14,186 bases of DNA from CAMNAO01 sp045605145 (GTDB lineage: Bacteria > Bacillota > Clostridia > Oscillospirales > Oscillospiraceae), in the NCBI GenBank assembly GCA_045605145.1, contig JAZUPH010000079.1, forward strand, positions 1 through 14,186, in the 5' to 3' direction. This document shows positions 5,593 to 11,452 of the stretch, piece by piece. A model generated the notes under the pieces. The model was not told the origin of the DNA. It was given only the letters and a program-made list of their open reading frames with translations, and did no database searches. The translations under genes and the position numbers were made by a program. Positions within the stretch are counted from its first letter, which is position 1. Every line of letters starts with the position of its first letter.

Positions 5593-6951
5593 TTAGTTCT
5601 TAAGACTGTGCAGCGGCGCGGGGATGCGACCGCCCCGGGCAACAAACTCGTCATTGGCGCAGCGGTTGACCGGCATCACCGGTGCATTGCCCAGAAGCCC
5701 GCCGAAATCCACCTCATCACCCACGGTTTTGCCCGGCGCGGGGATGATGCGCACGGCGGTGGTTTTGTTGTTGACCATACCGATTGCGGCCTCGTCGGCG
5801 ATGATGCCGGAAATGGTCTCGGCCGTGGTGTCGCCGGGTACGGCAATCATGTCAAGACCCACCGAGCATACACAGGTCATTGCCTCCAGCTTTTCGATGG
5901 TCAGGCGGCCGGCCTTCGCCGCGCGGATCATGCCCGCGTCCTCGGATACGGGGATGAACGCGCCTGACAGCCCGCCCACATTGGACGATGCCATCACGCC
6001 GCCCTTTTTCACCGCGTCGTTAAGAAGTGCCAGCGCCGCCGTGGTGCCGGGTGCGCCCACGCTTTCAAGACCCATCAGCTCAAGAATGTCCGCCACGCTG
6101 TCGCCGATGGCAGGGGTGGGGGCAAGGGACAGGTCGACGATGCCGAAGGGCACGCCCAGCCTTGATGACGCCTCCTGCGCGACCAGCTGACCCACGCGGG
6201 TTATCTTGAATGCGGTTTTCTTTATCGTCTCCGCCACCACGTCGAATGGCTGCCCCTTGCATGCCTCAAGTGCGGCGGCAACCACGCCCGGGCCGGAAAC
6301 GCCCACGTTTATCACACACTCCGGCTCGCCCACACCGTGGAAGGCGCCCGCCATAAATGGGTTATCCTCCACCGCGTTGGCAAATACCACCAGCTTGCTG
6401 CAGGCGCTGCCCCCGTCATGGGCTGTGAGTGCCGCGGCTTCTTTAATAATGCGGCCCATCATCGCCACCGCATCCATGTTGATGCCGGCGCGGGTGCTGG
6501 CCACGTTCACGCTGGAGCAGACCACAGATGTCTCGGTCAGCGCCCGGGGAATGGCGCGGATAAGCCGCTGATCACCCTTGGTGAAGCCCTTATGCACCAG
6601 CGCGCTGAAGCCGCCGATAAAGTCCACGCCCACGGCCTTTGCCGCCTTGTCCATGGCGATGGCGAAGGGGACGTAATCCTCCGTATCGCAGCTTTCGCAG
6701 GCGATGGCGATGGGGGTGACGGAAATGCGCTTGTTGACGATGGGTATGCCGAACTCCTGCTGAATGTCGTTGCCCGTTTTCACAAGCTGACCGGCACAGC
6801 GGGTAATTTTGTCATAGATCCTGCGGCAGCACTCGTCCACATCCGGATGGGCACAGTCGCGGATGGAGATGCCCATTGTGATGGTGCGTATATCCAGGTG
6901 CTGCTGGTGGATCATGCTTATAGTGTCGTGTATCTCACCTATGCTGATCAT
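5593..6951 (-). CDS. PFL family protein (UPF0210/DUF711)
   Basis: This 452-residue cytoplasmic protein is a full-length member of the conserved UPF0210/DUF711 family, usually about 450 residues. Recognisable blocks are the N-terminal TITMGISIRDCAHPD (24-38), the Gly/Ser-rich DFIGGFSALVHKG, the Cys- and Ser-rich VCSSVNVASTRAGINMDA, GVSGPGVV, and the C-terminal VPGDTTAETISGIIADE with a late NNKTTAVRIIPAPGKTVGD. A structure exists for a pneumococcal homologue, and distant similarity to pyruvate formate-lyase gives the family its name, but it lacks a glycyl-radical site here and its reaction is unknown. The ATG at 6951 lies 9 nt after the ACT gene's stop, with GAGGG in between. The ACT-then-PFL order is conserved across many Firmicutes, implying a shared, perhaps amino-acid-sensing, role. 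Confidence 0.92.
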   Translation of the reverse strand: MISIGEIHDTISMIHQQHLDIRTITMGISIRDCAHPDVDECCRRIYDKITRCAGQLVKTGNDIQQEFGIPIVNKRISVTPIAIACESCDTEDYVPFAIAMDKAAKAVGVDFIGGFSALVHKGFTKGDQRLIRAIPRALTETSVVCSSVNVASTRAGINMDAVAMMGRIIKEAAALTAHDGGSACSKLVVFANAVEDNPFMAGAFHGVGEPECVINVGVSGPGVVAAALEACKGQPFDVVAETIKKTAFKITRVGQLVAQEASSRLGVPFGIVDLSLAPTPAIGDSVADILELMGLESVGAPGTTAALALLNDAVKKGGVMASSNVGGLSGAFIPVSEDAGMIRAAKAGRLTIEKLEAMTCVCSVGLDMIAVPGDTTAETISGIIADEAAIGMVNNKTTAVRIIPAPGKTVGDEVDFGGLLGNAPVMPVNRCANDEFVARGGRIPAPLHSLKN

Positions 6952-6960
6952 GCCGCGCCC

Positions 6961-7230
6961 TCATATCCTGTGCATGGCGGAGAATATATCCTCCCGCTGC
7001 AGGCGGATGGTAAGGTCCGCGCTCTTGCCGTAGTCCTCCATCATGCTGCAGATCTCAACAAAGTTCATTGCAGTCTCGTCAAACTCCACCATCATCATCA
7101 TGGTGAAGCAGCCGTGCATAACGGTCTGGTTGATATCAAGTACGTTTATGCCGTTCTCGGCCAGCTTTGTGCAGACGCCGGCGATGATGCCCACCCGGTC
7201 CTGCCCGATGACGGTAAGTATGCTTTTCAT
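6961..7230 (-). CDS. Small ACT-domain protein, partner of the PFL family protein
   Basis: An 89-residue stand-alone ACT domain, first gene of the minus-strand operon. The ATG at 7230 (MKSILTVIGQDRVGIIAGV) is preferred over an upstream in-frame start because AAAGGA and a further GGAGG lie just before it. ACT hallmarks are the first strand VIGQDRVGIIAGVCTKLAENGINVL split across helix 1, the ligand-site GQDRVGI loop, and INVLDINQT. Four consecutive methionines (MMMM) follow a second strand. ACT domains bind small effectors, usually amino acids, and regulate partner enzymes; GcvR-like members of this size sit beside PFL proteins. Which effector binds here is unknown. Confidence 0.9.
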   Translation of the reverse strand: MKSILTVIGQDRVGIIAGVCTKLAENGINVLDINQTVMHGCFTMMMMVEFDETAMNFVEICSMMEDYGKSADLTIRLQREDIFSAMHRI

Positions 7231-7276
7231 TTTCCTTTGTTTCCTCCGTAAAAATCGGCTTTTTAAGCCATAAACC

Positions 7277-7305
7277 ACTTTACCACGGATCCGGTTAAAT
7301 TACAA
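7277..7305 (-). promoter_or_regulatory. Candidate promoter of the ACT-PFL-DtxR operon
   Basis: On the minus strand TTGTAA (7300-7305) and TAAAGT (7277-7282) are 17 nt apart, about 47 nt before the ACT ATG. A small GGCTT-TTT-AAGCC hairpin (7257-7269) lies in the resulting leader. Confidence 0.45.
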
Positions 7306-7349
7306 GCAATTTATTTAATTCTAAGGTGCGTGACGATTCCTGCATCCTA

Positions 7350-7378
7350 TTGCGAAACGGGGCGCAAAGGCCTATAAT
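7350..7378 (+). promoter_or_regulatory. Candidate sigma-A promoter of the WYL regulator
   Basis: TTGCGA (7350-7355) and a perfect TATAAT (7373-7378) are separated by 17 nt, giving a leader of roughly 45 nt before the ATG at 7430. It is back to back with the ACT operon promoter. Confidence 0.6.
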
Positions 7379-7429
7379 AAAACTGTGCTCAATGGGGCGC
7401 GGAATAAATTGTAAGCGAGGTGCCGCAAC

Positions 7430-8413
7430 ATGGCAAAATCCTCCGGACAGAAGCTGAAGCTGTTGTATCTGATGGACTTCTTCCTGCGCCGCACGGATCA
7501 GGAGCATCCGGCAGCCGTGCCGCAGATGCTGGAATACCTTCACGGCTGCGGAGTGGAGGCCGAGCGCAAAAGCATTTATGACGATATTGAGGCACTGCGC
7601 CTTTACGGTCTGGATATCGAACAGCGGCGGGGCCCGGGCGGCGGCTATTACCTGGCAAGCCGCGACTTTGAGCTGGCGGAGCTTAAGCTGCTGGTGGACA
7701 GTGTCCAGTCCTCCCGCTTTATCACCCATAAAAAGAGCCTGAGCCTTATCGCCAAGCTCAGCCGCCTTGCCGGCGAGCATGACGCCCGGCAGCTCCAGCG
7801 CCAGGTCTATGTCACCGGGCGTATCAAGTCCATGAACGAGTCTATTTACTACGCCGTGGACGACATCCATTCCGCCATCGCCCAGGACAGGCAGATCAGC
7901 TTCAAATACAGCGAATACTCCGTCACCAAAGAGCGGGTTTTCCGCCGCGGAGGTGAGCGCTATGTGGTCAGCCCATTTGCCCTGACCATGAGCGATGGGA
8001 ACTACTACCTGCTGGCATATGAGCAGGGCAGGGGAATGCGCCATTACCGTGTCGACCGCATGGCTGAGATGCGCGTGCTGGAGGACGTTCGTGCCGGTAA
8101 AGAGGACTTTGCCGCCATCGACATGGCCGAGCAGAGCAGCAAGGTGTTCGGAATGTTCTCCGGCACTGAGCGCACGGTGAAGCTGCGCTTTCACAGCCAC
8201 CTTGCCGGCGCGGTGATCGACCGCTTCGGGCGCGATGTGCCGCTGATCCCCGTGTCTGACGGGCGCTTCACCGCCACCGTCCGTGTGGTGGTCAGCCCCC
8301 AGTTCTTCGGCTGGCTTTGCGGCTTCGGCACCGAGGTTGAGCTGCTTGAGCCTTATGATGTGCGCGGGCAGTTTTCCAAATACGCCGCCGACATCGCGGG
8401 GATGTATATGTGA
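7430..8413 (+). CDS. WYL-domain transcriptional regulator (HTH_11 + WYL + WCX)
   Basis: A 327-residue regulator. The N-terminal winged helix (about 1-75) has the DeoR/HTH_11-like pattern ending in the wing GLDIEQRRGPGGGYYL. The WYL domain (about 140-215) includes SPFALTMSDGNYYLLAYE (182-198) with Tyr192-Tyr193-Leu194 at the name-giving position and HYRVDRM (205-211) with the ligand-sensing Arg/Asp. A C-terminal WCX extension (about 240-325) carries the RFHSHLAGAVIDRFG segment. WYL proteins sense nucleic acids, nucleotides or small ligands and often control DNA-damage or defence genes. GCGAGGTG precedes the ATG. No obvious target lies downstream, where the gene is followed only by repeats; it is divergent from the ACT-PFL-DtxR operon and could control that or itself. 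Confidence 0.92.
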   Translation: MAKSSGQKLKLLYLMDFFLRRTDQEHPAAVPQMLEYLHGCGVEAERKSIYDDIEALRLYGLDIEQRRGPGGGYYLASRDFELAELKLLVDSVQSSRFITHKKSLSLIAKLSRLAGEHDARQLQRQVYVTGRIKSMNESIYYAVDDIHSAIAQDRQISFKYSEYSVTKERVFRRGGERYVVSPFALTMSDGNYYLLAYEQGRGMRHYRVDRMAEMRVLEDVRAGKEDFAAIDMAEQSSKVFGMFSGTERTVKLRFHSHLAGAVIDRFGRDVPLIPVSDGRFTATVRVVVSPQFFGWLCGFGTEVELLEPYDVRGQFSKYAADIAGMYM

Positions 8414-8451
8414 CGGGGCGCACAAGCCCCCAAGGCTCCCTTGCGTACTCC

Positions 8452-8506
8452 AAGGCTCCCCTTGTCAGGGGAGCTGGCAAAATCGAAGATTTTGACTGAG
8501 GGAGAG
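8452..8506 (+). repeat. GGCTCCC-type double-hairpin palindromic repeat, copy 1
   Basis: GCTCCCC (8455-8461) pairs with GGGGAGC (8468-8474), and AAAATC (8479-8484) with GATTTT (8488-8493); the element ends GACTGAGGGAGAG. The 3' part (8471-8506) is essentially the same as in the copy at 8862-8914. Confidence 0.8.
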
Positions 8507-8529
8507 AAAAAATCCCCCTGCACCCGACT

Positions 8530-8578
8530 AAGGCTTCTCCTTGAGGAGAAGCTGTCACCGAAGGTGACTGATGAGGTG
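8530..8578 (+). repeat. GGCTTCTCC-type palindromic repeat, plus orientation
   Basis: A variant of the same family. GGCTTCTCC pairs with GGAGAAGC, a second hairpin is GTCACC-GAA-GGTGAC, and the tail is TGATGAGGTG rather than TGAGGGAGAG. Confidence 0.7.
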
Positions 8579-8596
8579 TCGATGTCCCAAGCGGCC

Positions 8597-8647
8597 CACC
8601 TCATCCGGCCTCGCTTTGCTCAGCCACCTTCCCCTCGAGGGGAAGGC
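8597..8647 (-). repeat. Palindromic repeat, inverted copy of the TGATGAGGTG subtype
   Basis: On the minus strand this reads GCCTTCCCCTCGAGGGGAAGG, then a hairpin around GAGCAAAGCGAG, ending GGATGAGGTG. It faces the element at 8530-8578, so the pair together forms a larger inverted repeat. Confidence 0.7.
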
Positions 8648-8676
8648 ACCCCCGCACCCCCACTCCCGCACCCCCT

Positions 8677-8703
8677 GTAGGGGCGATTCACGAATCGCCC
8701 GCC
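8677..8703. repeat. Short GGGCGATTC palindrome
   Basis: GGGCGATTC (8681-8689) and GAATCGCCC (8692-8700) form a perfect 9-bp stem with a 2-nt loop, preceded by GTAG. Elements of this form are frequent in gut Clostridia genomes; no function is assigned. Confidence 0.7.
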
Positions 8704-8714
8704 CCGCCCGCATT

Positions 8715-8835
8715 GTCATTGCGAGGAGCAACGCGACGTGGCAATCCGCCACCCCCGTCCCCGCCCCACAATGGCGCAAAACGAAAAAGGGTACGGATTG
8801 CCACGACCAACGCGCGGCGCTGGTCTCGCAATGAC
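8715..8835. mobile_element. MITE-like element with perfect terminal inverted repeats
   Basis: A 121-bp non-coding element. The ends GTCATTGCGAG (8715-8725) and CTCGCAATGAC (8825-8835) are perfect 11-bp inverted repeats. Inside them CGTGGCAATCCG (8737-8748) pairs perfectly with CGGATTGCCACG (8794-8805). The GTCATTGCGAG...GTGGCAATCC form recurs in many bacterial genomes as a non-autonomous repeat. No transposase is encoded. No clear target-site duplication is seen. Confidence 0.75.
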
Positions 8836-8861
8836 CCACAAATTCCGCCACTTCGTCCTGT

Positions 8862-8914
8862 GGCTCCCTCTGACGAGGGAGCTGGCAAAATCGAAGATTT
8901 TGACTGAGGGAGAG
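8862..8914 (+). repeat. GGCTCCC-type double-hairpin palindromic repeat, copy 2
   Basis: GCTCCCTC pairs with GAGGGAGC across TGAC, followed by the AAAATC-GAA-GATTTT hairpin and the GACTGAGGGAGAG tail. The second half matches the copy at 8452-8506, so these two share recent ancestry. Confidence 0.8.
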
Positions 8915-8974
8915 ACGATGCTCACAGCAATATGGGCGGTCGGCTGTCTGCCCGCGATATTCGGTGCGTTATCT

Positions 8975-9002
8975 CCGGCGGGAGCAAGCCCCCACCCTAC
9001 GA
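8975..9002 (-). repeat. GTAGGGTGGGGGCTTGC-type repeat fragment
   Basis: On the minus strand this reads GTAGGGTGGGGGCTTGCTCC followed by CGCC. It resembles short dispersed repeats of gut Clostridia that begin GTAGGG. It has no strong internal stem and is probably a fragment. Confidence 0.4.
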
Positions 9003-9012
9003 TGTCCCCCCC

Positions 9013-9067
9013 AAGGCTCCCTCTGATGAGGGAGCTGTCTTTTGCGCAGCAAAAGACTGAGGGAGAG
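9013..9067 (+). repeat. GGCTCCC-type double-hairpin palindromic repeat, copy 3
   Basis: GCTCCCTC pairs with GAGGGAGC, then GTCTTTTGC (9037-9045) with GCAAAAGAC (9049-9057), then the ACTGAGGGAGAG tail. The second stem differs in sequence from copies 1 and 2 but keeps the pairing, which indicates conserved structure or independent subfamily origin. Confidence 0.8.
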
Positions 9068-9108
9068 ACGATACGCGTCGCCCTGCCTTGTTATATTTAG
9101 GTACCGAA

Positions 9109-9236
9109 AAATTATTATTTGTTACTATATATGTATTGACTTTTCGGGTCGGCAGGCGTAGAATACATGATAAGATACCTTAAATTAATTGCGGTTTATT
9201 TTCCTGCTGGCTGATTATTCGGCCAAATTATTATTT
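9109..9236. promoter_or_regulatory. Possible MarR operator motifs flanking the operon promoter
   Basis: The 12-mer AAATTATTATTT occurs twice, at 9109-9120 upstream of the -35 box and at 9225-9236 just before the ribosome site. A pseudo-palindrome TTAAATTAA (9180-9188) sits shortly after the expected start of transcription. The AT-rich character contrasts with the GC-rich surroundings. MarR-family genes are commonly autoregulated from such sites, but no specific box is established here. Confidence 0.3.
9136..9164 (+). promoter_or_regulatory. Candidate sigma-A promoter of the MarR-ABC operon
   Basis: TTGACT (9136-9141) and TAGAAT (9159-9164) are separated by 17 nt. The expected leader is about 85 nt and contains a 7-bp hairpin (9208-9225, one G-U pair) just before the ribosome site. 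Confidence 0.65.
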
Positions 9237-9256
9237 TTGAGAGGAGTTTAATTATT

Positions 9257-9688
9257 ATGTCGGCAGTCGATTTGCTCAGACTGGTGAATCGAATTAACGG
9301 GGAGTACAGGCGCCGTCACCATGTGGCGCTGGAGCAAAGCGGGTATCAGGGGCTTCGTGGCAGCGGCCGTCTGCTCAATGAGCTGGATAAGGCCGGCGAT
9401 ATGCCCCAGAAAGCACTTGCACAGCGGCTTGAGATCCGTCCTCAGTCACTTACCGAGGCACTTTTGAAGCTGGAGCACGCGGGTTACATCGTCCGCAAGC
9501 GCAGCGAAACGGACAAGCGCGAGCAATTAGTATCAATTACCGAACTTGGCCGCGAGAGAAGTCGGCAGCTAAGGGCGCTGCGCGACCAGGTGGCTGAAGA
9601 TATGTTCGGCTGCCTTTCTGAAGAGGAGCAGGCCATGATGCTTGAGCTTCTCGGCAGGGTAATGGAAAGCAAAATCACGGAGGAATAA
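9257..9688 (+). CDS. MarR-family transcriptional regulator of the downstream ABC exporter
   Basis: A 143-residue MarR protein of usual length. The ATG at 9257 follows AGGAG (9242-9246). The winged helix spans about 40-105: helix-turn-helix MPQKALAQRLEIRPQSLTEALLKLEHAG and a beta wing with the family's Asp-x-Arg motif (SETDKREQLVSIT). Flanking helices at both ends form the dimer interface. MarR proteins typically repress their own operon and release DNA on binding a small phenolic or cationic ligand. The stop is 3 nt before the first ABC gene, so it is almost certainly its local regulator. Confidence 0.93.
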   Translation: MSAVDLLRLVNRINGEYRRRHHVALEQSGYQGLRGSGRLLNELDKAGDMPQKALAQRLEIRPQSLTEALLKLEHAGYIVRKRSETDKREQLVSITELGRERSRQLRALRDQVAEDMFGCLSEEEQAMMLELLGRVMESKITEE

Positions 9689-9691
9689 TCA

Positions 9692-11452
9692 ATGTTCAGA
9701 ATCTTCAAAAGGATGGGCAGGACGGAATGGATCCTGCTGACCATGAGCGCCATCCTTGTCCTGCTTCAGGTCTATATGGATCTGAAGATCCCGGATTATA
9801 TGTCCACTATCACGCGTCTGGTGCAGACAGAGGGCAGCGCCATGAGCGAGGTTTGGAAGGCCGGCGGAATGATGCTGCTGTGCGCTGTGCTCAGCATGTG
9901 CATCACCTTTATGTCGGGCTTTGTAAGCGCCCGCCTTGCGGCAACCTTCTCCCGCCATCTTCGCAGCGACATTTTCAACGCCGTGCAGCAGTTCTCCCTT
10001 GAGGAGATCGACCGCTTCTCCACGGCTTCGCTGATCACCCGTTCAACCAACGATGTTACCCAGCTGCAGAACTTCATGTCCCGCGGCATCAACATGATAA
10101 TCCGCGCACCCATCACCGTCACCATCGCCATGATGAAGATCTCCGGCAAGCACTGGGAGTGGACGGCCCTCACCGGCGGCGCTGTCGTCATAGTGCTTAT
10201 GGCTGTTGTTTTCGTCCTCAAGTATGCTCATCCCCGCTTCCGCAGGATGCAGGTGCTTACCGATGACCTCAACCGCGCCACCCGCGAGAATCTGACCGGT
10301 ATCCGCGTCGTCCGCGCCTACAATGCCGAAAGCTATCAGGAGGGGAAATTCTCCGCCGCCAACGACCGCCTTACCGACAACGCCATTGCCGCCCAGCGCG
10401 CCATGGCGGTCATGCATCCCACCATGCGCTTTGTCAACAACGGTCTTAGCATCGGCATCTACTGCATCGGCGCCTACCTTATCGCCGAGACCGTGGGCAC
10501 CGGCGCTGCGTTGACCACCTTCTCTGAGATGGTCGTTTTCTCCAACTATGCAAGCCGTATTCTCTTCGCATTCATGAGCCTTAACATGATCTTCAATCAG
10601 CTGCCCCGCGCCTCTGTCTGCGCCACCCGTATCAATGAGGTTCTGGAAACAAAGCCCAGCATCGTTGACGGCGCACATGACAAGGGCCTTGAAGGTTATG
10701 AGGGTACTGTTGAGTTTAAGAATGTCTCCTTCCGCTACCCCACTGCCGAGGGTGAGATCCTTCACGACATCTCCTTCACCGCCAACAAAGGCGAGACCGT
10801 GGCCTTCATCGGCGCCACCGGCAGCGGTAAGTCCACTCTTGTCAACCTTGTACCACGCTTCTACGACGCGACCCGCGGGCAGATCCTTGTCAACGGCCGT
10901 GACGTGCGCGAGTACACCCAGACCGCTCTGCGCCGTATGATCGGTTACGCGCCCCAGCGCGCGGTACTGTTCACCGGCACCGTCAGCAGCAACGTGGACT
11001 ACGGCGACGGAAACCACCATGCCGATCCCGAGGCGGACATCCGCCGCGCCGTTGATATCGCCCAGGGCAAGGACTTTGTGGAAAAAATGCCCGGCGAATA
11101 CGACGCCGATATTTCCCGCGGCGGCACCAACGTGTCCGGCGGCCAGAAGCAGCGCCTGTCCATCGCCCGCGCCGTCTACCGCACGCCCGAGATCTATATA
11201 TTTGACGATACCTTCTCCGCCCTTGACTACAAGACCGACCGAGTCCTTCGCGCACGGCTTAAACAGGAGACGGCGGGCGTCACCACCCTCATCGTTGCCC
11301 AGCGCATCGGCACCATACGCGACGCCGACAAGATCATCGTCCTTGACGAAGGCCGCATGGTTGGCAGCGGCACCCACAGTGAGCTTATGAAGACCTGCTC
11401 TGTCTATCGTGAGATCGCCCATACCCAGCTTTCAGAGGAGGAACTTGCGTAA
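9692..11452 (+). CDS. ABC exporter half-transporter with degenerate ATPase site (subunit A)
   Basis: A 586-residue type IV ABC exporter half: membrane domain (about 1-320, with hydrophobic segments near 12-30, 54-78, 135-180, 250-270, 285-310) fused to an ATPase domain (about 335-586). The ATG follows GGAGGAAT. ATPase motifs: Walker A GATGSGKST (374-382, Lys380), signature VSGGQ (481-485), Walker B IFDD with Asp505 and Asp506, and Q537 in the H-loop position (IVAQRIGTI). Asp506 replaces the catalytic Glu and Gln537 the His, so its own nucleotide site should hydrolyse ATP poorly. Its signature motif is canonical and should serve the partner's site. This matches the asymmetric TM287/288, BmrCD and LmrCD types. 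Likely substrate: drugs or amphipathic compounds. Stop overlaps the next start (TAATG). Confidence 0.93.
   Translation: MFRIFKRMGRTEWILLTMSAILVLLQVYMDLKIPDYMSTITRLVQTEGSAMSEVWKAGGMMLLCAVLSMCITFMSGFVSARLAATFSRHLRSDIFNAVQQFSLEEIDRFSTASLITRSTNDVTQLQNFMSRGINMIIRAPITVTIAMMKISGKHWEWTALTGGAVVIVLMAVVFVLKYAHPRFRRMQVLTDDLNRATRENLTGIRVVRAYNAESYQEGKFSAANDRLTDNAIAAQRAMAVMHPTMRFVNNGLSIGIYCIGAYLIAETVGTGAALTTFSEMVVFSNYASRILFAFMSLNMIFNQLPRASVCATRINEVLETKPSIVDGAHDKGLEGYEGTVEFKNVSFRYPTAEGEILHDISFTANKGETVAFIGATGSGKSTLVNLVPRFYDATRGQILVNGRDVREYTQTALRRMIGYAPQRAVLFTGTVSSNVDYGDGNHHADPEADIRRAVDIAQGKDFVEKMPGEYDADISRGGTNVSGGQKQRLSIARAVYRTPEIYIFDDTFSALDYKTDRVLRARLKQETAGVTTLIVAQRIGTIRDADKIIVLDEGRMVGSGTHSELMKTCSVYREIAHTQLSEEELA

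Larger units (their letters stand above)
8414..9105. other. Gene-free repeat-rich intergenic region
   Basis: Between the WYL stop and the MarR promoter there is no credible gene: open frames on both strands lack ribosome sites and track the repeats. The DNA is a mosaic of palindromic elements, listed individually below. A truncated GGCTCCC stub (8431-8441) shows that elements have been broken by later insertions or deletions. A stretch at 8915-8974 is unlike the other pieces and I cannot assign it. Confidence 0.75.

Noticed and set aside
7295..8425. A 376-codon minus-strand frame opposite the WYL regulator
   Set aside because: Shadow of the WYL gene, with no family resemblance and no ribosome site.
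8441..9100. Several 60-120 codon frames in the repeat-rich gap
   Set aside because: They follow the palindromic repeats on both strands and have no independent evidence of translation.
8414..9105. A CRISPR array in the repeat-rich gap
   Set aside because: The repeats are of different families, orientations and spacings, with no regular repeat-spacer structure and no cas genes.
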